This document shows positions 31,087 to 39,066 of a stretch of 64,000 bases of DNA, in pieces (within the stretch, counting starts at the first letter, position 1; the number at the start of each line of letters is the position of its first letter). Location of the stretch: assembly GCF_035474595.1 (NCBI RefSeq), contig NZ_DATIND010000070.1, positions 1 to 64,000 on the forward strand, in the 5' to 3' direction. The DNA comes from Longimicrobium sp. (lineage in GTDB: Bacteria; Gemmatimonadota; Gemmatimonadetes; Longimicrobiales; Longimicrobiaceae). A model generated the notes under the pieces. That model searched no databases, was not told where the DNA came from, and saw only the letters and a program-made list of their open reading frames with translations. The translations under genes were made by a program, and so were the position numbers.

Positions 31087-32030
31087 CAGGCGGCCATCTC
31101 CAGCTGGTGCCGGAAGCCGCGGCCCTCCTGGATGGCCTCGACGAACTTCTTGTTCGCCGGCCCGCGTCCCTTCCAGCGCTCGAAGACCTTGCTCCAGCTG
31201 ATCTCGCCCTCGTCGAAGAGCCAGCGCTTCTCGTCCTCGTCGTACTCGCAGGGGAACGGGTAGTCGAGCACGAACTTCTGCTCGTCGTCGCTCCAGTGCG
31301 CGGGCACGCTCACGCCGATCCCCTCGCAGAGCGGCACCGTGGACTTCATCCACGTCTGGCGCAGCTCGTCGTTGGTCATCCCCTTCAGCTTGTACTCCAG
31401 CTGGCCGGAATGGCGCTTCATGTCGTCGGGCAGCCCGAACCACTCGACCGCCATGGGGAACATCCAGTCCACCGCGCGCTGGATCTGCGCCTTGGCCTCG
31501 CCGCCGGCCTTGGCGAGGCGCTTCATCCACATCTCGCCGTGGCGCAGATGGAAGGTCTCTTCCTGGTCCACCTTCACCAGCGCGCGCTTCAGCGGGCCGT
31601 AGCTGGTGTTCTTGAACACGTCGCCCAGCAGGGTGATGCCGGCGCGGTCGTACAGGCCGTTGGCCACCACCAGCTCCGCCCAGTTGTCCAGCGGATGGTC
31701 GAAGCCGTAGGGGTGCTTGAACTCGTGCGGCTCGCGGCCGTACACGAGCTGCTCCTTGTCCAGCCCCAGGTCTTCCAGCAGCCGGTAGGCGATGTTGGCG
31801 TGCGCCAGCTCGTCCTGGATGATGGCGGTGGCCGAGACCATCGTGTTCGTCGACGGCGCGTCCTTCGCGGCGCCGAAGTAGGCCGGGGCCGAGATGAGCT
31901 CGGTGTCGGCCTGCACCAGCAGCTGCACGATCAGCGCGCTCTTGTATCCCTCGGTCATCTCGTCGGGGTATTCGACGATGAAGCCGTTGTGGACCTTTTC
32001 CTTCAGCTCTTCATCGGTGTAGCGGGCCAT
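31086..32030 (-). CDS. paaA: Phenylacetyl-CoA epoxidase catalytic subunit PaaA
   Basis: 314 aa diiron monooxygenase subunit that epoxidises phenylacetyl-CoA. Diiron ligands are visible in ATAIIQDELAHANIAYRLLE (~65) and KVDQEETFHLRHGEMWMKRL (~153), with EYPDEMTEGYKSALIVQLLV near the N-terminus. CGGAGACGAGCGG precedes ATG 32030. First gene of paaA-paaD-paaB-paaC-zinc ribbon, a compact operon with overlapping cistrons. No PaaE reductase, PaaG/Z or PaaK is in the window. Confidence 0.95.
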   Translation of the reverse strand: MARYTDEELKEKVHNGFIVEYPDEMTEGYKSALIVQLLVQADTELISAPAYFGAAKDAPSTNTMVSATAIIQDELAHANIAYRLLEDLGLDKEQLVYGREPHEFKHPYGFDHPLDNWAELVVANGLYDRAGITLLGDVFKNTSYGPLKRALVKVDQEETFHLRHGEMWMKRLAKAGGEAKAQIQRAVDWMFPMAVEWFGLPDDMKRHSGQLEYKLKGMTNDELRQTWMKSTVPLCEGIGVSVPAHWSDDEQKFVLDYPFPCEYDEDEKRWLFDEGEISWSKVFERWKGRGPANKKFVEAIQEGRGFRHQLEMAA

Positions 32031-32179
32031 CCGCTCGTCTCCGTCGGGGTGGATGGATTGCTCGGAACCAGGAACGATCTCACGCCCCGCGCGTCGATCG
32101 GCGCGGCGGGGAAACAGCGGACGCGGGCAACCCGCGAAGGCCGTGCCCGCGCCCAGTACCCTCGAAACGCCCTCCCGTT

Positions 32180-32193
32180 CGAACGCTCGTTCG
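32180..32193. promoter_or_regulatory. PaaR-type operator upstream of paaA
   Basis: CGAACGCTCGTTCG, a perfect inverted repeat except the 2-bp centre, 150 bp upstream of paaA. As I recall it, the TetR-family repressor PaaR of Thermus binds C-N-AACG-NN-CGTT-N-G at paa promoters; this site fits at every specified position. Flanks extend the symmetry weakly. No repressor gene is in the window. Confidence 0.65.
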
Positions 32194-32409
32194 AGGCGGG
32201 AAGCTATGCCGCGCCCGCAGGGGTGTCAAGCCGCCCGGCAGCGGGCGCGAGCGGGGTACCGAAGCTCCGCCGCGCGCCGCATCAACCTATCCTCCGGACA
32301 CCGGGCGCGCACGCGCTCGCGAGCTGACCTCATCTTCCCCTCATCGCGGACGGCACGTCTCGCGCGCGGTGAGCACGACGGCGCGAAAGACGCGAGGCCG
32401 GAAAACATC

Positions 32410-32441
32410 ACGAGGGGACGCCGCGGCCGGCGTCCCCTCGT
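32410..32441 (-). terminator. Terminator of the orphan RiPP precursor at 32.5-32.8 kb
   Basis: ACGAGGGGACGCC-gcggcc-GGCGTCCCCTCGT, 28 bp beyond the stop on the minus strand. The remainder of the 32031-32469 gap holds the PaaR-type operator and no gene. Confidence 0.75.
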
Positions 32442-32469
32442 CCCCTCGCTTCGTGGGTGCCCGGTTACG

Positions 32470-32790
32470 TCACCCGACCTGGCATTTCACCGCGCTGTCG
32501 TCGATCCAGCAGACGTCGCCGCAGCTGTTGATGCGGGGATCGCACGTGTTGCGCGTGCAGCCGTACGTACAGTCCAGGTACTCGGTGTCCTTGCAGATGT
32601 TTATGCTCTCGCAGTTGTACTGCGACAGCGGCACGCAGACCATACACTCCGAAACGCCGGTGCCGGGTCCGATGATGGTGGTGCCCGGTGCCGCCTCGGC
32701 GCGGCCTGCCACGGTGCCGCGGACGCCCAGCGCGGAATGGGTGGTGGCGAACGACTCGACCTGCAGCGACTCCAGCTTGAGCTTGGGCAT
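32470..32790 (-). CDS. Pinensin-type precursor peptide, orphan, 106 aa (long core)
   Basis: Leader MPKLKLESLQVESFATTHSA (one residue shorter before the L-x-V-x-S-F box), then RGTVAGRAEA. The core is the longest here: eleven Cys, e.g. SECMVCVPLSQYNCESINIC, DCTYGCTRNTCDP, NSCGDVCWIDDSAVKCQVG. Composition differs from the array cores (Tyr, Asn, Ile-rich). An A/T-rich stretch with TTGCAT and TAATAT (32855-32880) upstream looks like its promoter. It has its own terminator, so it is an independent unit. Confidence 0.82.
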   Translation of the reverse strand: MPKLKLESLQVESFATTHSALGVRGTVAGRAEAAPGTTIIGPGTGVSECMVCVPLSQYNCESINICKDTEYLDCTYGCTRNTCDPRINSCGDVCWIDDSAVKCQVG

Positions 32791-33016
32791 GGTGAGGCTC
32801 CGTATGGACGTCAGTGCTCCCCCGCGTCCGCGGGCGATGCGCGTGATCGTTAGCATATTATGTCTGGAGATGCAAGTATTCCGATGCGGGGCGAGTGGCG
32901 GCCGATCCTCCCTCCGCGGATCTCCGCGTCTCCGTGAAACGATGCGGGCGCGCGGGTCGTACGCCTGCCGGCCCACGCAAGCGGGGGCGCACTCACTTCC
33001 TTTCGGATCAGTGGCG

Positions 33017-33553
33017 ATGAATCCCCAGCCCGCGCTTCTCGTCCTCACCGGCGCCTCGGGCGCGGGGAAGACGACGCTCGTCCACGCGCTGGAGGAGCTC
33101 CATCTCCCTGGCGTGGGGTGCTACTACTTCGACTCGATCGGCGTGCCGTCGCCGGAGGAGATGACGCGCGATTTCGGCGGGCGCGAACGGTGGCAGGCCG
33201 CGGCCACCGAGCAGTGGATCCTGCGGCTGATGCGCAACGACGACGACGTGCGCGTGGCGGTGCTCGACGGTCAGGTCCGTCCCAGCGCCCTGCGCGCCGA
33301 CCTGGAGCGGCTGGGCGCGCGGCGGTGGCGGATCGCGCTGGCGGACTGCGGCCACGACGAGCGCAACGCGCGCCTTCACGGCCCGCGCGCCCAGCCCGAG
33401 CTGGCCACGCGCGACATGGACTGCTGGGCCGCCTACCTCCGCGGCCAGGCCGACGCGCTGGGATATCCCGTGATCGACACCTCGCGCCCGCTGGAGGCCT
33501 GCGTGGCGGAACTGGAGGACATGACGAGGGAGATGGGGGTGCCGGAGGAGTGA
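33017..33553 (+). CDS. P-loop nucleotide kinase-like protein
   Basis: 178 aa. Walker A LLVLTGASGAGKTTLVHALE (residues 7-26), then YYFDSIGVPS, VAVLDGQVRP and RWRIALADCGHDERNARLHG (Arg-rich lid) resemble small ATP-dependent kinases of the uridine kinase/shikimate kinase class. DMDCWAAYLRGQADALGYPV follows. Specific substrate unknown. ATG chosen because the P-loop follows at the usual distance. Confidence 0.78.
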   Translation: MNPQPALLVLTGASGAGKTTLVHALEELHLPGVGCYYFDSIGVPSPEEMTRDFGGRERWQAAATEQWILRLMRNDDDVRVAVLDGQVRPSALRADLERLGARRWRIALADCGHDERNARLHGPRAQPELATRDMDCWAAYLRGQADALGYPVIDTSRPLEACVAELEDMTREMGVPEE

Positions 33554-33587
33554 TTCAGATTCGAGTAGCGGCGGGCGAGCTCTTACT

Positions 33588-34595
33588 CTACGTGGCACCG
33601 TAACCCATGTCTTCGAGAACCAGTTCCTGAAACGCGGCGATCAGCGGGATTCGAGAGTAATGAGCCGACCTGAATGCCATTCGTACAAAATCCTCCTGAG
33701 CGACTCCCAGGTATTCAGGCACCTCCAATCGCCCAGCCTGCTCGAACTTTCGTTGGCGCTCATAGATTAATCGCACCAATTCCCGGCCACGTGAGGTAAG
33801 TGGTGCAATTGTCGTAGGTTGCTTTTCGCGTTCATGCCAATCGACCAAGCAGTTTGAGATGTCGACATCAGCCAGGTGCTGCTCGACCAGCAAACGGAGA
33901 TACCCAAAGAGGAAATCGTGCTCGTCTGACCCAAAAGTTATCCAGTTCTCACCTTCTGGTAGCCGCGCTTCCACCACCTCCATCACGAGATCCATCCCGT
34001 AATACACGGAGTTCGCGTTATTTGTCAGGCCATTCGCGAACAGATCGAAATAGCTTATCGGGAAGGATCTGGAATGGGTCGAAGTGGCGCACAGCAGCTT
34101 CAGCACATCTGGGATTCCCAGGAAATCGCGGCCGCCTCCACCTGCTGTGTAGAACAGGTCTGATGCGCTTGCGCGCTGAAGTACGTTAGTTCGCGGAACC
34201 GCTATAGGTCTGGAATCCCTTAACTTCGAACTGCGTAGGCTTTGACGTGCATCGACCCAGTAGGTGAGTCCGTCCAGCGGTGAGTGCAGCATCAGGAGCA
34301 CAGGGACGGGAAATACCTCCCAGTAGAAACGATGCTTTTCATCAGGAGAAAACAGCCAATCATCCTCGCTGCTTCTCAGAAGATACGAAGCGCCGCTCTT
34401 CACCTGGACGGCGACGATCCTGCCGGTCGCACGGCCTTGGTCATCGACCATCTCGATTTGCCCATCGATTCCCACATCGGGGGACGGTTGCTCTCGCCAG
34501 ATCAAGCCGAGCCGATTCACCTCGGCGGCAACACTGATTATACCGGCGCGCTCGATCCAGAGCGTCGCTGGGACATTGGGTATACCCGGACGCAT
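33588..34595 (-). CDS. DUF4365-domain protein (predicted nuclease fold)
   Basis: 335 aa. N-terminal domain RLGLIWREQPSPDVGIDGQI, then GRIVAVQVKSGASYL and YWVDARQSL, is DUF4365, a PD-(D/E)XK-like fold: Asp in PDVGIDGQ and Q-x-K in VQVKS are the likely catalytic core. The C-terminal half is unknown. Such proteins occur with defence and mobile-element genes. GC is clearly lower than in all neighbours and codon use is less biased, so horizontal acquisition is likely. ATG 34595 has no good ribosome-binding site; ATG 34664 is possible. Confidence 0.75.
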   Translation of the reverse strand: MRPGIPNVPATLWIERAGIISVAAEVNRLGLIWREQPSPDVGIDGQIEMVDDQGRATGRIVAVQVKSGASYLLRSSEDDWLFSPDEKHRFYWEVFPVPVLLMLHSPLDGLTYWVDARQSLRSSKLRDSRPIAVPRTNVLQRASASDLFYTAGGGGRDFLGIPDVLKLLCATSTHSRSFPISYFDLFANGLTNNANSVYYGMDLVMEVVEARLPEGENWITFGSDEHDFLFGYLRLLVEQHLADVDISNCLVDWHEREKQPTTIAPLTSRGRELVRLIYERQRKFEQAGRLEVPEYLGVAQEDFVRMAFRSAHYSRIPLIAAFQELVLEDMGYGAT

Positions 34596-34623
34596 GAAGT
34601 TAGGAAGGCTGGGGGAATAATAT

Positions 34624-35406
34624 CTAAACCTTGCTGTAATCCGTCTCGATCGTGTCGATGCCATCCGGACTTGGAACCAACCTCATGTCACCAAAGATGT
34701 TTGGCGCTTCCTGATGGAGCGTACGCAGGACGGCACCTGCCAGTCGGCGGATCTCCAGGTCCGCATTGCCGGCGCCGCGCATCTCGCAGAAGTGACGCAG
34801 TGCCCGCGCGTTCCCAGTCGCCACGATTTTCGTTTCGGCTGAGTTCGGGAGAACGGATCTCGCCGCCTGCCGAGCCCGCTTCTTCCGCATTGTCGCGGGT
34901 CCCGCCTCGCCCACTTTCTCCGTGACCTCCGCCAGCAACTCGCGATACGACGTCAGCGAGTTCTCGCACGCCTGACGCCACGTCTCGAACTCGGTCGTGC
35001 CCTCCTCGATCTCCGGCGGGAGCACGAAGCCGATCGCAGACTCATCGACATACCTCTGACTTAGCTGGCTGTATCCCATGCCGGCTCTGTGGCGGATGAG
35101 CTCGTGGGTAAGCGAGCGGCTGACCCCTTCAAACAGGAAGCTCCACACGGCGTGCTCCAGCACCGAGCCGTGCTTCGTGTTGAGGATGTTCGCGAGATAG
35201 GCCTGGTTCGTGGTGCGGCCGGGAATCGTCTTGTGGCCGCCCTCCAGCCCCGCGTTCTCGCCGAAGCTGAGGTAGCACAGGCGGCCCGCGAACTCGGCCA
35301 GCGCCTCGCCGGCCACGTCGCTGTCGCTCTGCCAGCTGATGTGCGGCGGCGGGGTGAACTGCTGGCGGGCGATGACGGTGACGCGCGGCTGGCGGATGAT
35401 CTGCAT
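34624..35406 (-). CDS. thyX: FAD-dependent thymidylate synthase
   Basis: 260 aa. Makes dTMP from dUMP with FADH2 and methylene-THF. The motif region reads LIRHRAGMGYSQLSQRYVDE (~103): RHR and S-x-RY of the ThyX motif are kept, but the loop between them is one residue longer than the RHRxxSxNxxSxRY form I recall. LEHAVWSFLFEGVSRSLTHE and ARQAARSVLPNSAETKIVAT support the call. Codon bias weakens toward the 3' end, next to the lower-GC DUF4365 gene. Confidence 0.9.
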   Translation of the reverse strand: MQIIRQPRVTVIARQQFTPPPHISWQSDSDVAGEALAEFAGRLCYLSFGENAGLEGGHKTIPGRTTNQAYLANILNTKHGSVLEHAVWSFLFEGVSRSLTHELIRHRAGMGYSQLSQRYVDESAIGFVLPPEIEEGTTEFETWRQACENSLTSYRELLAEVTEKVGEAGPATMRKKRARQAARSVLPNSAETKIVATGNARALRHFCEMRGAGNADLEIRRLAGAVLRTLHQEAPNIFGDMRLVPSPDGIDTIETDYSKV

Positions 35407-35577
35407 CGGGGTCGGCTCCGGGAAGGTCGGTCGGGTGGCGCGGAAACTAGGCCGCCGCCGCGGCGCGGACAACCATCGCCGCGCCGGCCGCGACGAGAAG
35501 CTTTGCTCCACGCGCCTGCGGGGGCATCTTCGTTCCGATCCGGATCTCCCGCCTCTACCCTCGCTTCCCTCCCCGCC

Positions 35578-36334
35578 ATGAGCACGAGCTCTCCCCCCAC
35601 GCCGCGGGCGGACGCTCCGGCGCGCGCCGACTACGGCATCGACGCGCCGGTGGTGATCCGCAACCTGCTGCTCGGCGCGACCCTCGCCGCGGCCGTGGCG
35701 GTGGCGTGCAGCGCCGGCATCGTACGCGCGCCGGCGTTGCGTGGGGACGGCCATCGTGATGGCCGCCGTCTGCCTGGTCGAGGCGGGGTGGATGGTGTGG
35801 GGGAGCCGCGTGGGGAAGCTGCGGCTGCGCGACCGCGTGCTCGACGCGCTGGCGCTGCGGGGCGGCGAGGCGGTGCTGGACGTGGGGTGCGGGCGCGGGC
35901 TGCTGCTGGTCGGCGCGGCGCGGCGGCTGCCAAGCGGGCGGGCGGTGGGCGTGGACCTGTGGCAGGCCAAGGACCTGAGCGGCAACGCGGCGGAGCGGAC
36001 GCTGGCGAACGCGCGCGCCGAGGGCGTGGCCGACCGCGTGGAGGTGCACACCGGCGACATGCGGATGATGCCGTTCGCCGATGCCAGCTTCAACGCGGCG
36101 GTGTCGAACCTCGCGATCCACAACATCTCCGGCGCGGAAGGGCGCGCGGCGGCGGTCGCCGAGATCGCGCGCGTGGTGAAGCCCGGCGGCCGCGTGGCGA
36201 TCTCCGACTTCGCGGGGACGGCGCTGTACGCGCGGACGCTGCGGCGGCTCGGCTGGAGCGAGGTGCGCCGCTCGGCGCCGAGCCCCCTCATCTTCCCGCC
36301 CGTCCGCATCGTCACGGCACGGAAGCCGGGGTGA
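35578..36334 (+). pseudogene. Class I SAM-dependent methyltransferase with apparent frameshift
   Basis: Frame 1 from ATG 35578 gives an N-terminus (ARADYGIDAPVVIRNLLLGA plus a transmembrane stretch to IVRAPALR). Near 35737-35741 the coherent protein continues in frame 2 (GTAIVMAAVCLVEAGWMVWG, then GGEAVLDVGCGRGLLLVGAA, VSNLAIHNISG, VKPGGRVAISDFAG). The joined product is a membrane-anchored methyltransferase with intact motif I. One extra base around ALR-C-GTG would explain the shift. Alternatives: a sequencing error, or a real shorter protein from GTG 35741 (197 aa). Confidence 0.65.
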
Positions 36335-36477
36335 CGCGGCGGACCGTCCGCGGCACCGGGCGAGGCATCTCCATCCCCCCCATCCGTGATCTTCATCCCC
36401 CGCGCCAGCTTGCCCATCCCCGCGCGGCGACGCAGGTTGTGGCGCGGAACCACGCCTGGCATCGGGGGGATGGAGCA

Positions 36478-37386
36478 TTGCGGATCGCGTCGCTGCTGTC
36501 GAGCGCAACGGAGATCGTGTACGAGCTGGGGCTCGAGGACCGCCTGGTGGCCATCTCGCACGAGTGCGACTGGCCGCCGGAGGCGCTCGGCCTGCCGCGC
36601 CTCAGCCGCGTGCGCTTCGACCCGGCGGGACTCACCAGCGGCGAGATCGACGCCGAGGTGCGGCGGTGCATGCTGGAGTTCGGCAGCGTGTACGAGATCG
36701 ACGCGCGCGCCCTGGCCGATTCGCGCCCGGACCTGATCCTCACTCAGGCGGTCTGCGAGGTGTGCGCCGTCCCCACGCCGTCGGTGCACGAGGCGGTGGC
36801 GCGGCTGAGCGATCCGCCGCGCGTCCTTTCGCTCGACGCGCACACGCTGGAGGAGATCGTCGCCTCGGTCGCGCAGGTGGCGGACGCGGCCGGCGAGCCC
36901 GCGCGGGGGGAGGAGACGACGGCCCGCCTCCGCGCCCGCATCTCCCGCGTCCGCGAGGCCGTCGCGGATCGCCCGCGGCCGCGCGTGCTGGCGCTGGAGT
37001 GGCTGGAGCCGCCGTTCGCGCCGGGCCACTGGATCCCCGAGATGATAGAGGCCGCCGGCGGCGAGTCGCTCATCGGCGCAGCCGGCGGCCACTCCGTCGA
37101 GATCCCGTGGGCGGACGTCGAGGGGATGGATCCCGATCGTCTTCTCCTGGTCCCCTGCGGCTACGCGCTGGAGCAGGCGCGCGAGGACGCGGACCGCGCG
37201 CGCGGCCGCCTGCACGCGCTCGCCCCGCGCGCCGTCGCGGGCGGGGACGCGGCGGTCGGCCACAGCGCGTACTTCAGCCGCTCCGGCCCGCGCGTGGTGG
37301 CCGGGATCGAGGCGCTGGCCGCCTGGCTGCACCCGGACGCCTTCCCCGGCGGCGCGGACGAAGCCATCCTCGCGCGCTGGAGCTGA
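36478..37386 (+). CDS. Cobalamin-binding / BtuF-like helical-backbone metal receptor
   Basis: 302 aa from TTG 36478, preceded by GGGGGGATGGAGCA. LRIASLLSSATEIVYELGLE, LVAISHECDWPPEA, DLILTQAVCEVCAVP, ALEWLEPPFAPGHWIPEMIE and AGGESLIGAAGGHSVEIPWA match cobalamin-binding proteins related to BtuF. No signal peptide is visible, as in many stand-alone members. No permease gene is adjacent. Ligand not proven. Confidence 0.82.
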   Translation: MRIASLLSSATEIVYELGLEDRLVAISHECDWPPEALGLPRLSRVRFDPAGLTSGEIDAEVRRCMLEFGSVYEIDARALADSRPDLILTQAVCEVCAVPTPSVHEAVARLSDPPRVLSLDAHTLEEIVASVAQVADAAGEPARGEETTARLRARISRVREAVADRPRPRVLALEWLEPPFAPGHWIPEMIEAAGGESLIGAAGGHSVEIPWADVEGMDPDRLLLVPCGYALEQAREDADRARGRLHALAPRAVAGGDAAVGHSAYFSRSGPRVVAGIEALAAWLHPDAFPGGADEAILARWS

Positions 37387-37397
37387 GGCCGCGCGGG

Positions 37398-37431
37398 AAC
37401 GCACTCCCGCACTTCCGCACTCACGCACTTT
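37398..37431. repeat. Short nonamer array
   Basis: ACGCACTCCCGCACTTCCGC then ACTCACGCACTT, between the BtuF-like gene and the SPW gene. Confidence 0.7.
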
Positions 37432-37508
37432 CCGCCAAGGGCGCGTCCCTTGCAAGCGCGGCGGGGAAAACACGCGAAATCCATCTCCCCAACGGAGCCG
37501 AATCCCCC

Positions 37509-37868
37509 ATGCGTCTTCCCACACGCACCCATGGCGTGCTGGACTACACGGTGGGCGCGCTGATGATCGCGCTGCCGTTCATCCTGCGCTTCGGGCCCGG
37601 CCCGCAGACGTGGATCTTCGTGGCGCTGGGCGGCGCGGCCATCGCCTACTCGCTCTTCACCGACTACGAGCTGGGCGCGGTGAAGCGGCTGCAGATGCCG
37701 GTGCACCTGTGGCTCGACGGCATCTCGGGGGTGCTGCTGGCGGTGAGCCCCTGGCTGCTGGGCTTCGATACCGAGGTGTGGATTCCGCACGTGGCGCTGG
37801 GCGCGCTGGAGATCGCCGTGGCCGTGATCACCGACACCGTACCGGGCTATGACCGACGCAGAGCCTGA
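37509..37868 (+). CDS. SPW-repeat membrane protein
   Basis: 119 aa. Four transmembrane helices, with the SPW motif in VSPWLLGFDTEVWIPHVALG (~81) and a paired half (LDYTVGALMIALPFILRFGP) typical of the SPW family (PF03779). Function unknown. It overlaps corA by 20 bp in another frame, which suggests translational coupling. Confidence 0.85.
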   Translation: MRLPTRTHGVLDYTVGALMIALPFILRFGPGPQTWIFVALGGAAIAYSLFTDYELGAVKRLQMPVHLWLDGISGVLLAVSPWLLGFDTEVWIPHVALGALEIAVAVITDTVPGYDRRRA

Positions 37869-38967
37869 CTTCGGCGGCGGCGAGGCGCTGGACCTGGACC
37901 CCGGCCCCGCCGGGCCGCCGCTGGACCGCCACTTCCAGGCGCAGGAGCTGACCGAGGCCGACGCGCCGGCGAAGTCGCGCACGGTGTGCTACGCCGAGAA
38001 CGGCAAGGGCGTGCACGCCATCCCGCTCGACGCGGGGCTGAAGCTGTTCGACCGCTGCCGCGAGGCGCAGAGCCCCACCGAGGCCGAGGCGCCGCTGGTG
38101 TGGATCGACATCGCCTGCCCGGGGCGCGCGGAAGAGGATCTGCTGCGCAACCGCCTGCACTTTCACCCGCTGGCGGTGGAGGACTGCGTGCGCGGGCGGC
38201 AGCGCCCCAAGCTGGACCGGTATCCCGGCTACTACTTCCTGGTCCTGTACTCGGCCGCGTTCAACCCCCGGCGCGAGCGGATGGCGCTGCACGAGGTGCA
38301 CATCTTCCTGGGCCACCGCTACCTGGTGACGGTGCACGACCACAAGGTGGCCGAGTTCGGCGAGGTGCTGGCCCGCTGGCGCGCGAACCCCGCGGCGTTC
38401 AATAGCGTGGGAGTGCTGGGGCACGCCATCATGGACAGCATCGTGGACCACTACTTTCCCGTGGTGGACCACTTCGCCGACCGGGTGGAGGAGATGGAGG
38501 CGCAGATCTTCGAGGGCACCGACCAGGGCGGGCTGGAGCGGCTGCTGAACGTGCGCCGGGAGATGACGCTCTTCCGCAAGGTGCTGGGCCCCGAGCGCGA
38601 CCTCCTGTCCACCCTGCTCCGGCGCGACCTCCCCTTCCTCTCCGCCGACATGCTCCTGTACTTCCAGGACGTGTACGACCACCTCCTGCGCGTGGTGGAG
38701 GAGCTGGACACGCTGCGCGACCTGCTGACGGGGGCGATGGAGGCGCAGCTCTCGGTGGTCTCCAACCAGCTGAACATCACCATGCGGCTGATGGCGGCGT
38801 GGTCCATCATCCTGATGGCGGTCACGCTGGTGGCGGGGATCTACGGGATGAACTTCCACCTCATGCCCGAGCTTTCGTGGCGCCTGGGGTACCCCCTGGC
38901 CCTGGGGCTGATGGTGACGATCGGCGTGGGGCTGTACTACTACTTCCGCCGCCTGAAGTGGATCTGA
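37849..38967 (+). CDS. corA: CorA-family Mg2+/divalent cation channel
   Basis: 372 aa. Long cytoplasmic N-terminal domain (VWIDIACPGRAEEDLLRNRL, HPLAVEDCVRGRQRPKLDRY), helical stalk, and two C-terminal transmembrane helices with the selectivity signature YGMNF (~330) followed by YYYFRRLKW. The N-terminal 45 residues are an acidic extension. It overlaps the SPW gene; 99 bp separate it from mgtE. Confidence 0.92.
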   Translation: MTDAEPDFGGGEALDLDPGPAGPPLDRHFQAQELTEADAPAKSRTVCYAENGKGVHAIPLDAGLKLFDRCREAQSPTEAEAPLVWIDIACPGRAEEDLLRNRLHFHPLAVEDCVRGRQRPKLDRYPGYYFLVLYSAAFNPRRERMALHEVHIFLGHRYLVTVHDHKVAEFGEVLARWRANPAAFNSVGVLGHAIMDSIVDHYFPVVDHFADRVEEMEAQIFEGTDQGGLERLLNVRREMTLFRKVLGPERDLLSTLLRRDLPFLSADMLLYFQDVYDHLLRVVEELDTLRDLLTGAMEAQLSVVSNQLNITMRLMAAWSIILMAVTLVAGIYGMNFHLMPELSWRLGYPLALGLMVTIGVGLYYYFRRLKWI

Positions 38968-39066
38968 CGCCCCGGCCCACGAAACGCTGGTGCGCCTGCC
39001 GCCCGGCGGGTAGGATTCCCCCCGCCGCGCCGCGCCCCTGATCCACGAAACGACCCCGCGATCCGG

